Source of the DNA: Chloroflexota bacterium
Lineage (GTDB): Bacteria; Chloroflexota; UBA11872
Length of the DNA: 62,352 bases
Assembly: GCA_011523785.1 (NCBI GenBank)
Contig: WTFW01000193.1
Coordinates: forward strand, 1 to 62,352
Reading direction: 5' to 3'
Translations under genes and position numbers: made by a program
Part shown: positions 16,883 to 25,210 of the stretch, piece after piece
How the letters are laid out: each line of letters begins with the position of its first letter
How positions within the stretch are numbered: position 1 is the stretch's first letter
The notes under the pieces: model-generated
The model's input: the letters and a program-made list of their open reading frames with translations, nothing else
Told to the model about the DNA's origin: nothing
The model's database searches: none

Positions 16883-17482
16883 GTGGGCGATCCGCTAACC
16901 CAACGCCAGCACCGCGTCTTGCAGACCATTGAACGGTTCGTGCAGGACGAGGGCTATACGCCCAGTGTTCGCGAGATTGGCTCGGTCCTGGGGCTGGCGC
17001 CGGCCACCGTGCAACAGCACCTGGAAGTGCTGGAACGCAAGGGCTACATCCGGCGCTCGGGGCAGTCGCACGGCATCGAAATCCTGAGCGGCGGCATGCC
17101 CGGCGGCGTGGTGAACGTGCCGATTGTGGGCGAGATTGCCGCGGGAGCTCCGATCGATGCGTACGAGGAGCGCCTGGACACCATTGCAGTGGCTGCCGAC
17201 ATGTCGCCCAACGGCAGCGCCTACGCCTTGCGCGTGCGCGGCGACAGCATGATTGAGGATCACATCTGCGACGGCGACATCGTAATCGTGGAACCCGTTG
17301 CGACAGTTCGAGACGGTGAGATTGGCGTGGCGATGCTGGACGACGGCGCGGTGACGCTGAAGCGAATCTTCCGCGAGGCCGACCGGGTTCGCCTGCAACC
17401 GGCCAATGCCGACATGGCGCCGATCTATGCCGAGGACGTTCGCGTCCAGGGTCGGGTGACCTCGATCATGCGGCGGCTCTGA
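16883..17482 (+). CDS. lexA: SOS repressor LexA
   Basis: Autocleaving transcriptional repressor of the DNA-damage response (S24 peptidase). From GTG 16883, preceded by AAGGA, it is 199 residues. The N-terminal winged helix spans about 1-65 (TQRQHRVLQTIERFV; PSVREIGSVLGLAP). The cleavage site is A87-G88 in EIAAGAPI. The catalytic dyad is S122 (RGDSM) and K160 (VTLKRIF). All elements for RecA-stimulated self-cleavage are present. An in-frame start 48 nt earlier lacks family similarity. A TPR gene follows by 13 nt and dinB after that. Confidence 0.95.
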   Translation: MGDPLTQRQHRVLQTIERFVQDEGYTPSVREIGSVLGLAPATVQQHLEVLERKGYIRRSGQSHGIEILSGGMPGGVVNVPIVGEIAAGAPIDAYEERLDTIAVAADMSPNGSAYALRVRGDSMIEDHICDGDIVIVEPVATVRDGEIGVAMLDDGAVTLKRIFREADRVRLQPANADMAPIYAEDVRVQGRVTSIMRRL

Positions 17483-17495
17483 CGCGGCCGACGGC

Positions 17496-18203
17496 GTGCC
17501 GCACATCCAGGATCGCCGAGACGACATTGCGGACTTGTTGACGGCAGGCGCCGTCGATGCCGCCGCCCAATGCGCCCTGCTGGCGATTGACGACGCCGCC
17601 CCAGGACCGGCAGTCCGGCTGTCGGCGCTGCATCTGGTCAGCCTGGGGGTTCGCTACGCCGCCGAAGGAAACAGCTCGGCGGCCCGCGAGGCCTTTGACC
17701 ACGCGCTGGACACGGCAACCGGCGAAGCCGGAGACGACGATCTGCGGCCGCGGCTCTATCGCAACGTAGCGGCCGCGCTGGACGCCGAAGGCCACCACGC
17801 CGCGGCCGCACGGTGCCTGGAAGCCGCGGTGGAGCATGGCGCTGAAGGCCCGGCGGTGTGGCAAGCGTTGGGTCGCGCACGCCTCAGGGCCGACGATCCA
17901 GTTGGCGCCCTCGAAGCGCTCAATCACGCTCAGCGACTCAAGCCCACGGCAGCGGTCACCGCGGACCTCGTGCTGGCTGAACTGGCTGTTGAAGCGTCGC
18001 CGGCTGCGGCGCGGCGTGCACTCGCGCGCCTGGAAGCCAGTCGGCCGGATCGTCCCGCCGTCCGCTGGGATTTCGCCCTGGCTCGCGCCCATCAAATGGC
18101 CGGAGACTCCGAGACGGCCAGGGCCGCCTTCCGCCGCGTTCTGGAACACGCCGACGGAGAACTTGGCGCGCAGGAGCTGGCGCAGGCTCGCGGCAGCCTC
18201 TAG
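17496..18203 (+). CDS. TPR-like repeat protein
   Basis: 235 residues, GTG start 13 nt after lexA, so very likely cotranscribed. The sequence is almost all alpha-helical with degenerate tetratricopeptide repeats: AAREAFDHALDTA, AAARCLEAAVEHG, GALEALNHAQRLKP and ARAAFRRVLEHAD, spaced 34-45 residues apart. No catalytic domain or signal peptide is visible. TPR proteins mediate protein-protein contacts. Its place between lexA and dinB suggests a role in, or regulation with, the damage response, but that is inference. Confidence 0.75.
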   Translation: MPHIQDRRDDIADLLTAGAVDAAAQCALLAIDDAAPGPAVRLSALHLVSLGVRYAAEGNSSAAREAFDHALDTATGEAGDDDLRPRLYRNVAAALDAEGHHAAAARCLEAAVEHGAEGPAVWQALGRARLRADDPVGALEALNHAQRLKPTAAVTADLVLAELAVEASPAAARRALARLEASRPDRPAVRWDFALARAHQMAGDSETARAAFRRVLEHADGELGAQELAQARGSL

Positions 18204-18314
18204 CGGAAAGCCTCAGCCGCTCAACAACGCTTCGCGACCGGACACTGCATGGGGCCTACGCGTGCAGTCCGTCAAACGACCGTTCGCCGTCGACTGTTCA
18301 CATCCCCTTCGCAT

Positions 18315-18352
18315 GTTCGTCATTTGTCCGTACGTCTTTTGTTCGGTATTAT
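18315..18352 (+). promoter_or_regulatory. dinB promoter with two tandem SOS-type operators
   Basis: Two direct-repeat boxes abut: GTTC-N7-GTCC (18315-18329) and GTAC-N7-GTTC (18330-18344). A promoter fits on them: -35 TTGTCC (18324-18329), a 17-bp spacer filled by box 2, and -10 TATTAT (18347-18352). The first box matches the lexA operator in 12 of its 15 positions, including both GTTC/GTCC halves and the TT before the second half. The -10 ends only 6 nt before the dinB ATG. Confidence 0.68.
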
Positions 18353-18358
18353 TCGGGC

Positions 18359-19612
18359 ATGGACACGACTCGCACGAGCATCCCGGGGCGCCCTTTGCTG
18401 CCCGCTGCCTGGCGCGGACAGCGAGTAATCATGCACGCGGACATGGACGCCTTCTATGCGTCCGTCGAGCAGCGGGACAATCCGGCGCTGCGAGGCCGCC
18501 CCGTCATCGTCGGCGGTCCACGGGATGCCCGGGGCGTCGTAACGGCCGCGTCCTATGAAGCCCGCGCATATGGCGTTCGGGCGGCAATGCCGCTGAGACA
18601 AGCCGCCGGGCTTTGTCCTGACGCTGAGTTCGTGCCGGGCCGCATGCGGCTGTACTCGGACGTTTCGCTTGAGGTGATGCGGATCTTCCGATCTTGCACG
18701 CCGTTGGTGGAGCCCCTGTCGCTGGATGAGGCGTTTCTGGACGTTACGGGCTGCGAGCGTCGCTACGGAAGTCCCGGCGAAATCGCCGAACACGTGCGGG
18801 ACGCGGTCCGAACCGCAGTGGATCTGCCAATTTCGGTGGGTGTGGCGGCTAGCAAGTCGGTCGCCAAGATTGCCTCGACGCTGGCCAAGCCCGACGGGCG
18901 CCGCCTTGTGCCTCCAGGATCCGAGCAGGATTTCCTGGATCCCCTGCCAGTGCGAATGATCTGGGGGGTCGGGCCGAAGAGCGAAGCGCGCCTGGCCGCG
19001 CGCGGCATCCACACCATCGGCGACCTTGCGCGGCACGACCCGGAGCGGATGCGCGAGCTTCGCAGGCCGGCCACCCTGGCGCGCGCTATCGATCCGCGTG
19101 ACGTTGCAAGTGAGCGTACGGCCAAGTCCGTGGGCAACGAGGTGACATTTGGCCGCGACACCAGCGACCGCGAGCTGGTGTTGCGGTATCTGCGACAGCT
19201 TTCGGATCACGTTGGGCGACGGCTGCGCGCTCGAGGACTGACGGGCCGAACGGTCGCTCTCAAGCTGCGATATGCGGACTTCCACACCATCACACGGCAA
19301 GTCACGCTCGACGCGCCGACCGACCAGACGCGCGACGTCTTTGGGGCGGTGCGAGATCTCTTCGCTCGGGAAGTCAACGACCGCGACGTTTACCGGCTCG
19401 TCGGCGTTCACGTCACCGGCATTGGGGCGCAGACCGCGCGGCAACTCGCCTTCAGGATGGGTGACGAGCGCGAACGGAGGCCGCTGGAAACCGCGCTAGA
19501 CGAAGTTCGCGCGCGCTTTGGCGATGCCGTGATCACACATGCCGCCCTGCTGGGATCAAGCGCCCGCATGGACAGCGAACGTTACGCCTGGCGGGAGGAC
19601 GTCCTGGGATGA
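18359..19612 (+). CDS. dinB: DNA polymerase IV (Y-family translesion polymerase)
   Basis: Error-prone lesion-bypass polymerase, 417 residues. The palm carries the metal ligands D28 (HADMDAFYASVE) and D123/E124 (SLDEAFLDV). ISVGVAASKSVAKIASTLAKP is split across the palm/thumb region, IWGVGPK gives the helix-hairpin-helix turn, and a little-finger domain occupies about residues 260-370. The C-terminus lacks an obvious beta-clamp peptide. The ATG at 18359 has no upstream ribosome site and coincides with the expected transcription start, so the mRNA may be leaderless. LexA-type boxes overlap the promoter. Confidence 0.95.
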   Translation: MDTTRTSIPGRPLLPAAWRGQRVIMHADMDAFYASVEQRDNPALRGRPVIVGGPRDARGVVTAASYEARAYGVRAAMPLRQAAGLCPDAEFVPGRMRLYSDVSLEVMRIFRSCTPLVEPLSLDEAFLDVTGCERRYGSPGEIAEHVRDAVRTAVDLPISVGVAASKSVAKIASTLAKPDGRRLVPPGSEQDFLDPLPVRMIWGVGPKSEARLAARGIHTIGDLARHDPERMRELRRPATLARAIDPRDVASERTAKSVGNEVTFGRDTSDRELVLRYLRQLSDHVGRRLRARGLTGRTVALKLRYADFHTITRQVTLDAPTDQTRDVFGAVRDLFAREVNDRDVYRLVGVHVTGIGAQTARQLAFRMGDERERRPLETALDEVRARFGDAVITHAALLGSSARMDSERYAWREDVLG

Positions 19613-19675
19613 CCCGTTGCGTTGATCGGCTCCGGAACGTTGAACCAGGAACCGTTGCCTACAAGGGAGCACCGA

Positions 19676-20233
19676 ATGTCGCGACTGCCCGATGAGTTTC
19701 GCGCCCTGCTCCGCCTAGAAGCGGACAGCGGCCACGCCACAGCCGAGGCTGCGGCGCCGGACACATCCGCCCACCGCATGGCCATGGCCAAGCTTGGCCG
19801 GCTCTATCGCTACGCCTTGCGGCATCCGGCCGGAGGACGGGATGAGGTGCTTCGTATAGTCGCCCGGCAAACGCTGCGTCACGGCCCGGGGCACGTGCTG
19901 GGCCGACGGACGCGCGAAGCCCGGCTCTTCATGAGCTGGGGGCACCAGGTGCACCGCGAGGTGTTTGCGGCGCGCGCCGGCCTGCGCTTCGAACCAGGCA
20001 GAACGCCTCGCCAGCTGGTGGCCGCCTGGCGATTCCAGTTTCCGGTCGCGGACCTGGTGCTACGCGACCTGCATCGACGGATGCGCGGCTACACCCTGGT
20101 CATCGAAGATGGCTCACGCCGCTACGTGCATGACGGGTGCGGTATCCGGCTGGAGACCGTACCGGCGCGTACGCTGTTCGGGACAGCACGAAACCTGGGA
20201 CGGCGTCCTCCACCGCTCTTCGCATCGGCCTAG
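19676..20233 (+). CDS. Basic protein of unknown function, possible divergent DUF4130-type DNA-metabolism protein
   Basis: 185 residues from ATG 19676, preceded by AAGGGA. Very arginine-rich and predicted mostly helical with a C-terminal beta segment (MRGYTLVIEDGSRRYVHDG). The order of segments (VHREVFAARAGLRFEP; VADLVLRDLHRRM; a short hairpin ending in DG) loosely follows the DUF4130 family that often travels with DNA-repair genes. The family's hallmark tryptophans are not clear, so this match is weak. It sits between dinB and the SbcD-like gene on the same strand. Confidence 0.65.
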   Translation: MSRLPDEFRALLRLEADSGHATAEAAAPDTSAHRMAMAKLGRLYRYALRHPAGGRDEVLRIVARQTLRHGPGHVLGRRTREARLFMSWGHQVHREVFAARAGLRFEPGRTPRQLVAAWRFQFPVADLVLRDLHRRMRGYTLVIEDGSRRYVHDGCGIRLETVPARTLFGTARNLGRRPPPLFASA

Positions 20234-20367
20234 GCGCCGAGCTTTCAGGCCACTTTTTCATCGCCCACTGACGACGGCTACGGGCGTAGCGGGTGCTACC
20301 ATCGCTCACGTCAGGCCGTGCGGATTGTGCAGCCAGCGACACGGGGGGCAAGGATGAGCTTGTCTCC

Positions 20368-21465
20368 GTGCGTATCGTTCGGACTCTCGAAGGGCGCGCC
20401 CGTCTCGCCGTAGCGGCCGGGTTTCACCTGGGCGCGCGGCCAGCCGCGCTGGCACCGTCGCAACGCGAACTCTTCAGCACGCTCACTCAGCGCGCCTTTG
20501 CGAGTGTCCTGGACCAGGCGGCGCGCGCCGGGTGCCAGGCCTTTGTCTGTGGTGGCGAGTTGTTTGCGGCCTCGCTTCCGTCGCTTCAAGACGTACGCGC
20601 CGCGATGGCCCCGCTGGGCTCCGCACGGCAAGCCGGCATGACCATCATTGCCAGCGACGAACAGCCAGGCCACGCAACCGACGGCACAAGTTTTCTGGCC
20701 GACGTCGGTCTGATCGACGCTGTGCTGAATGCACGAGGACCCGCATCGGTGCTGGTGTCGGCCGCGAACGTCCAGGTCGCCCTTGTGACCGGCGGCGGAA
20801 GCGGAGATCTGGCAGCAGCCGATCTCATCCTCGCGCTGGATGCGCCCCGCGGCGACACCCTTGAACCGGCGCCGCCGGCCAGCTTTGTTGACACCGTTAT
20901 CGACACCCGCGCCCTCAATGCACCGTCCGATCGCGCGTGGGACGTGCCGGTGATCGAAACCGGCTGGGCCGGTCCATCGCTGGACCGCGAGCGGCGGCCC
21001 GGCTTCGTGATCCTGGACATCGATCCCAGCGCGGGTGTCATCCCCACATTCGTCGAGACCGAAGCCTTGCGACCCGAGCGGGTCGTGATCAAATCACCAC
21101 AGGCGGGCGGCGAGGTTGAGCACACGGTCGCACCGCACCTGGGCGCCTCCGCCATCGTGGACGTCGAGCTGCGCGGGCGGACTTCGCGCTCGGTCTGGCA
21201 CGACGTCGATCCCGCCGGACTGATTGAGCGGGCCGCCGCGGCCGGCACGCTGCTGCGCTTTGCCATCGACCGGTTGGTCGTCGATGACTCACATGGAGAC
21301 GTTGGTGTGACGGAGCGCGCGTCGTTCCTTGTCAATGCCCGGCGCGTGAGCGACGGCCTTGCGGCGGCGGCAGGCGACGACGGTCAACGGGACGCGGTGG
21401 CCGCAGCACGGGCGCGCGTTGTCGAGATCGCCCGCCGCCGAGAACCGGCGGCAGTCATCGCATGA
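20368..21465 (+). CDS. SbcD/Mre11/YhaO-like protein lacking phosphoesterase residues
   Basis: 365 residues from GTG 20368 (AAGGA upstream). The order of segments follows the Mre11/SbcD exonuclease fold, but the metal-ligand positions are changed. The usual ADLHLG is AGFHLG (17-22), the usual AGDLFD is CGGELFA (61-67), and the usual GNHD position reads SDEQ (96-99). A family-like late strand, FVILDIDPSAGVIPTFVE, is kept. It is therefore probably a structural pseudo-nuclease. The last 4 nt overlap the start of the coiled-coil partner (ATGA), the normal SbcD-SbcC or YhaO-YhaN arrangement. An open frame 25 codons longer exists but shows no similarity. Confidence 0.7.
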   Translation: MRIVRTLEGRARLAVAAGFHLGARPAALAPSQRELFSTLTQRAFASVLDQAARAGCQAFVCGGELFAASLPSLQDVRAAMAPLGSARQAGMTIIASDEQPGHATDGTSFLADVGLIDAVLNARGPASVLVSAANVQVALVTGGGSGDLAAADLILALDAPRGDTLEPAPPASFVDTVIDTRALNAPSDRAWDVPVIETGWAGPSLDRERRPGFVILDIDPSAGVIPTFVETEALRPERVVIKSPQAGGEVEHTVAPHLGASAIVDVELRGRTSRSVWHDVDPAGLIERAAAAGTLLRFAIDRLVVDDSHGDVGVTERASFLVNARRVSDGLAAAAGDDGQRDAVAAARARVVEIARRREPAAVIA

Positions 21466-24449
21466 TTTTCCTGGAGCGCCTGGTCGCTCGGCGCGTCGGC
21501 GCGATTGACGATGTCGAGATCGCCTTTGCGCCGCGCGGACTTCACCTGATCGAAGCGTCGCCCGAGGCGTCAATCACGCTAAGGTCCGCTCTTCGCTGCG
21601 CGCTGTTTGGCGACGTGGCGCCGGGATTCGGCGACCGTGACGGCGCGTTGGTGGGTGCGTCCATCGTTGCCGGTGGCGCGTCCTATGCCATCGAGCGGCA
21701 GATTGCGCGTGATGGTCGCCTCACCACGTCCCTGGCACGAGGCGGGCCGTCCGGCCTGGTTCCGACTACCGGCAGCGAACGCATTGAGCGTGAACTCGAA
21801 CGCGTGCTCGGGGCCGATCGTGAGGCAATGGCCGCGCTGATCTGGCCGCCAAGCGAGTTGGAATCCCTGTCGGACCGGCTGCGCGACTTCCTTCGGGCGT
21901 GGCTCGGTTCGCGCCGAATGAACGTGCTGGCGGCCAGCGTTGAGGTGAGCCAGGACCTCCAGGAAGCCGAGCGTGTGGCGTCGCTACACGTCGCGCTGGC
22001 CAAGGCGGCTGAGGCCCGCGACGCAGCCGTTTCCGAGGTCCGACAGCTTGAGTACGGGCGCAAGCGCGACCGGGCCGCGCGCGCCGTTCATCAGCTCGAG
22101 GAAGCCGAGCGCCTGGTCGCCCAGGCCGAGGACGAGCGCGTTCGGATGGCGACGCTGGCTGAAGGTTTTGAGCGCCACGTCCAACGGGCCGAGCAGGCGC
22201 TGGCGCTGGCGCACCTGCTGGACCAGCGGGACGCGGCCATGAAGCGGCTTGAAGCCGCGCGGGCACGGCGAATCGAGCACGAGACGCAGGTCACTGAACT
22301 CAGCGAATTGCGCTCCAAGTTGACGATCAGCGAAGCGCGGTTGACGAAGCTGGAACGCGGCCTGGCCGCTTACGACCGAGCCGACGCGGCGGCCACCGCC
22401 GCCGACCAGGCACGCCGCGCCAGCTCGGCCGTTGGCGACGACGTAGCTGCCCTGGAACGCGCTCGCCAGGAGCTTTCGGCCAGCCGAAGCAAGTCGGAAC
22501 GCCTCGCCGCGCAGGCGAAACGTGCACGGACGCTCAGCGAGCGAGCCAACGAAGAAGCCCATTTGCCCGCCGCACATCGCCTGTGGGGCGAGTGGATGGG
22601 CCAGGCGGCCGAAGATGCGGGTGACGCGGAGGCAGCCGAAGCCGAAGCGTCGGCGCTGCACGAGCAGGTGAGCGCCCTTGAGAACGCGGTTCGCGTCCAG
22701 GAACGCGAGGCCCAGCTACGGGCCGGCTGGCGGCGGCTGGCTGCCGGCGGCGCAGCGGCGGGGCTGGCGGCGGGCGTGTTGGGACTTCTGGCTGTTGCCC
22801 CGCTGGCGCCGCTGGGCCTGGCGGTGGGCATGGTGGGCGCTCTGGCCGGTATCTGGCTGACTCTCGCGGACCGTGGCAACGCCGAGAACTCGGACGAGCT
22901 GGAACGCGAACTGGACCACGTGGCGCGTGCACTCGAACAGACGGAACACCGAATGCTGGCGACCGCCCGGAAAGGGGACGCCCGAGCTCGCATCGAACGC
23001 CAGCTTGACGAGTTGGGCCTGGAGATCCCGTCCGACACCCGCAGGGCCATGGTTCTACGTGACAGTGCCACGACCCGTCTCCGCCACATCGCTGACGGTG
23101 ACCGTCGGGGCAATTCAGCTGAAGTTGGCGTGGAAGCGGATGCCGCGGCGCAGGCCGCCGAAGATGCCGCGCGGGAAGTTCGCCGATTGGAAGCACGCGT
23201 AGCAGCCATGTACCACAGCAACCCGGAACAACAACTGATCGCCACCTCAGCAGAGCGACGTGTGCAACTGGAAACTGCGGCCGACGCCCGACGAGCGGCG
23301 GAGCGCCTGGCCGACGAGTTGCACATCGGGACTTCTCGAGAGGACATTGCGGCGTCGCGACGAGACACGCTGCGCCAGATCCAGGAGCTCCAACAGCAGT
23401 TGAGCGGCGGGCCGGATCTGGAGCTCAAGCGGCAGGTGGCGATCCGGGACGAGTCCCGTGCTTCCGACGACCTCGCCGCACTGGACGTTGAGATATCCAG
23501 GCGGCGCGGAGCGGATACCGACCGCGCGACCGATCGTGCGCGAGCCGTAGCGCTTGCGGAGTTCGCGGCCGTGGCCGCGCACGTTGGAAGCGAGCGGGCC
23601 CACGGCGCCGCGCGCGGCGCTGACCTCCGCCGCCGAACCGTGCGCGCAGCTTCAAGGCGGCATCGGACAGACCTGGCAGCGGCGATGCGGGCGCTGGGAA
23701 TCGACGCCGACGCCAATCCCACCGCGGCCGAAGCGCGGGCCGCCATTCCGGACCTTGACGCCGAGCCGGGCGATTCCGATCAGATTCGACGCTCGCTACG
23801 CCAGGCGCGTGAGGCGGCACGCCGGACCGAGACACGCGTGCAGACATTGGAATTGCGGGCCGGCCTGGACCACACGGACCTTGACCACGCCGACGCCCAA
23901 GACCGCCTGGACCGAGCCTTGCGAGCGCGCCAGGTTCGCGAGATCGGACAGAGCATCGTGCGCGATGCGCTGGACGCCTCGCTGGCGAGCTTGCCGGCGG
24001 CTATCGAACGCGAGTTGCGGATCATCCTGCCGGCCGCCAGCGCCGGCCGTTACTGGGACGCGCGTTGTGGCGAGAGCCTGGATGTGGAGGTGTGGGACGC
24101 GAAGTCGGCCACCTGGCATGCCCCACGCGAACTGGATGGGCCGGGCCGCGAGGGGGTGGGGCGGGCAGTGGCCCTGGCCTTTGCCGCCGCCGGTCCGCCG
24201 CTGGACGCGACGGATCTACCGGCGTTTCTCTGGCTGGAACAGTCGGCAACGGATCACGACGGATCGATCCTGCAAGCCGCGGCGGCGGCCGCCAGCCTGG
24301 GCGCGGCGGCGCAGCGCTATCCACAGGTCATAACAACTGGCCAGTCGCTGGCGGCCAGCCTGGGGCGGTTCGACCGGGTGACACGACTGACCAACGGAAA
24401 CCCGGCCAATGTCATGCAACCGGCCAGCGAAATCCGGGAGGCCGTTTGA
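21462..24449 (+). CDS. SbcC/Rad50/YhaN-like coiled-coil protein with degenerate ATPase motifs
   Basis: 995 residues. The two ends match the SMC/Rad50 head layout: N-terminal MIFLERLVARRVGAIDDVEI and C-terminal LPAFLWLEQSATD. Long coiled-coil arms lie between them, broken by a hydrophobic hairpin (about 424-469, AAGLAAGVLGLLAVAPLAPL and onward) as in YhaN proteins. Where a P-loop GPNEAGKST is expected the sequence is EASPEASITL (31-40), with no invariant lysine or glycines. The Walker B DE is EQ (about 920). The signature loop is LDGPGREGVGRA. No zinc-hook CxxC is seen. ATP hydrolysis is unlikely. A membrane-bound structural role with the SbcD-like neighbour is inferred. Confidence 0.72.
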   Translation: MIFLERLVARRVGAIDDVEIAFAPRGLHLIEASPEASITLRSALRCALFGDVAPGFGDRDGALVGASIVAGGASYAIERQIARDGRLTTSLARGGPSGLVPTTGSERIERELERVLGADREAMAALIWPPSELESLSDRLRDFLRAWLGSRRMNVLAASVEVSQDLQEAERVASLHVALAKAAEARDAAVSEVRQLEYGRKRDRAARAVHQLEEAERLVAQAEDERVRMATLAEGFERHVQRAEQALALAHLLDQRDAAMKRLEAARARRIEHETQVTELSELRSKLTISEARLTKLERGLAAYDRADAAATAADQARRASSAVGDDVAALERARQELSASRSKSERLAAQAKRARTLSERANEEAHLPAAHRLWGEWMGQAAEDAGDAEAAEAEASALHEQVSALENAVRVQEREAQLRAGWRRLAAGGAAAGLAAGVLGLLAVAPLAPLGLAVGMVGALAGIWLTLADRGNAENSDELERELDHVARALEQTEHRMLATARKGDARARIERQLDELGLEIPSDTRRAMVLRDSATTRLRHIADGDRRGNSAEVGVEADAAAQAAEDAAREVRRLEARVAAMYHSNPEQQLIATSAERRVQLETAADARRAAERLADELHIGTSREDIAASRRDTLRQIQELQQQLSGGPDLELKRQVAIRDESRASDDLAALDVEISRRRGADTDRATDRARAVALAEFAAVAAHVGSERAHGAARGADLRRRTVRAASRRHRTDLAAAMRALGIDADANPTAAEARAAIPDLDAEPGDSDQIRRSLRQAREAARRTETRVQTLELRAGLDHTDLDHADAQDRLDRALRARQVREIGQSIVRDALDASLASLPAAIERELRIILPAASAGRYWDARCGESLDVEVWDAKSATWHAPRELDGPGREGVGRAVALAFAAAGPPLDATDLPAFLWLEQSATDHDGSILQAAAAAASLGAAAQRYPQVITTGQSLAASLGRFDRVTRLTNGNPANVMQPASEIREAV

Positions 24450-25210
24450 AGCTCTCCAGCGAGGCCAAACGCCGTGCGTCAAGCAGTGGCGCCAGCGCGC
24501 GCAGGCCGCGCCGGCGGCTCCCCACGCGGTCCGGCAGCGGTCGCCCTCGGATGAAGACTGCGGTTGATGCCAACGCTAGGAACCGAGCGGCAACCGCTTC
24601 TCGCGAGATCACCGCGGGAGGGACACGCCGTATTCGAGTTCGCTCCAGCAATGACGCCGAAACCCCAAAGGCCGCCACGAACTCTCCGGGCAACGGAATT
24701 CGCCGACGCGCGCGGCGAGCGCTGGACGCCGCTGCGCGGAGCGAGGGTGATCCCGACGACCAGTTGCAACTGACGCTGGACTTGAACGAACCGAAACCGC
24801 GCGGCTATGAGGTAACAGCCAAGCCGCCGCGCCAGCGAATCGAAACGACCCGCTGGCTGTGGTGGGCCATGGGTGTAGGCGCCGTGACCTGTCCATTCCT
24901 GCTCGGATTCCAGCTGGTCTTTACCGACCCGGCGCACGGAGCGAATGTGCTGGCCGTCGTGGCTACGATGTCGTTCGGCGCGCTGTTCGCCACCTGGACC
25001 TTTGAGTATTGGCTGCGGCGCGGAACCGCCGCCACCGCACGCAATCTGGCGATCTGGACGCTCACCCGCCATTCCATCCTGGCGTCGGTGGGCGTGGCCG
25101 CGATGGCCGTGAGCGCACTGAATCGCACGGCAAGCTTCGGCCTGCTGCTCCTGGTGATCCTCACGCTGGTCGTGGCCGACATCGTGCTGCGCAGGCTGCG
25201 CATCCGGTAG
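24446..25210 (+). CDS. Four-helix membrane protein with basic disordered N-terminus
   Basis: From TTG 24446, overlapping the upstream stop by 4 nt behind a GGGAGG site, the product is 254 residues; ATG 24551 is the alternative. Residues 1-120 are rich in R, A and S and low in hydrophobics (RRPRRRLPTRSGSGRPR), so probably disordered or nucleic-acid/phospholipid-binding. Four membrane helices follow: WLWWAMGVGAVTCPFLLGF, VLAVVATMSFGALFATW, ILASVGVAAMAVSAL and FGLLLLVILTLVVADIVL. Family unknown. Tight coupling to the YhaN-like gene suggests a shared membrane-associated task. Confidence 0.65.
   Translation: MKLSSEAKRRASSSGASARRPRRRLPTRSGSGRPRMKTAVDANARNRAATASREITAGGTRRIRVRSSNDAETPKAATNSPGNGIRRRARRALDAAARSEGDPDDQLQLTLDLNEPKPRGYEVTAKPPRQRIETTRWLWWAMGVGAVTCPFLLGFQLVFTDPAHGANVLAVVATMSFGALFATWTFEYWLRRGTAATARNLAIWTLTRHSILASVGVAAMAVSALNRTASFGLLLLVILTLVVADIVLRRLRIR

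Noticed and set aside
19630-19660. GAAC repeats before the gene at 19676 as a third LexA box
   Set aside because: Spacing between the GAAC copies is 7, not 11, so it does not match the lexA/dinB pattern.
22370-23746. 458-codon minus-strand Ser/Arg/Ala frame over the SbcC-like gene
   Set aside because: Low-complexity shadow of the coiled-coil gene.
21462-24449. SbcC-like gene as a decaying pseudogene
   Set aside because: A 995-codon frame with kept heptad pattern and overlap to both neighbours is not what decay looks like; motif loss seems selective.
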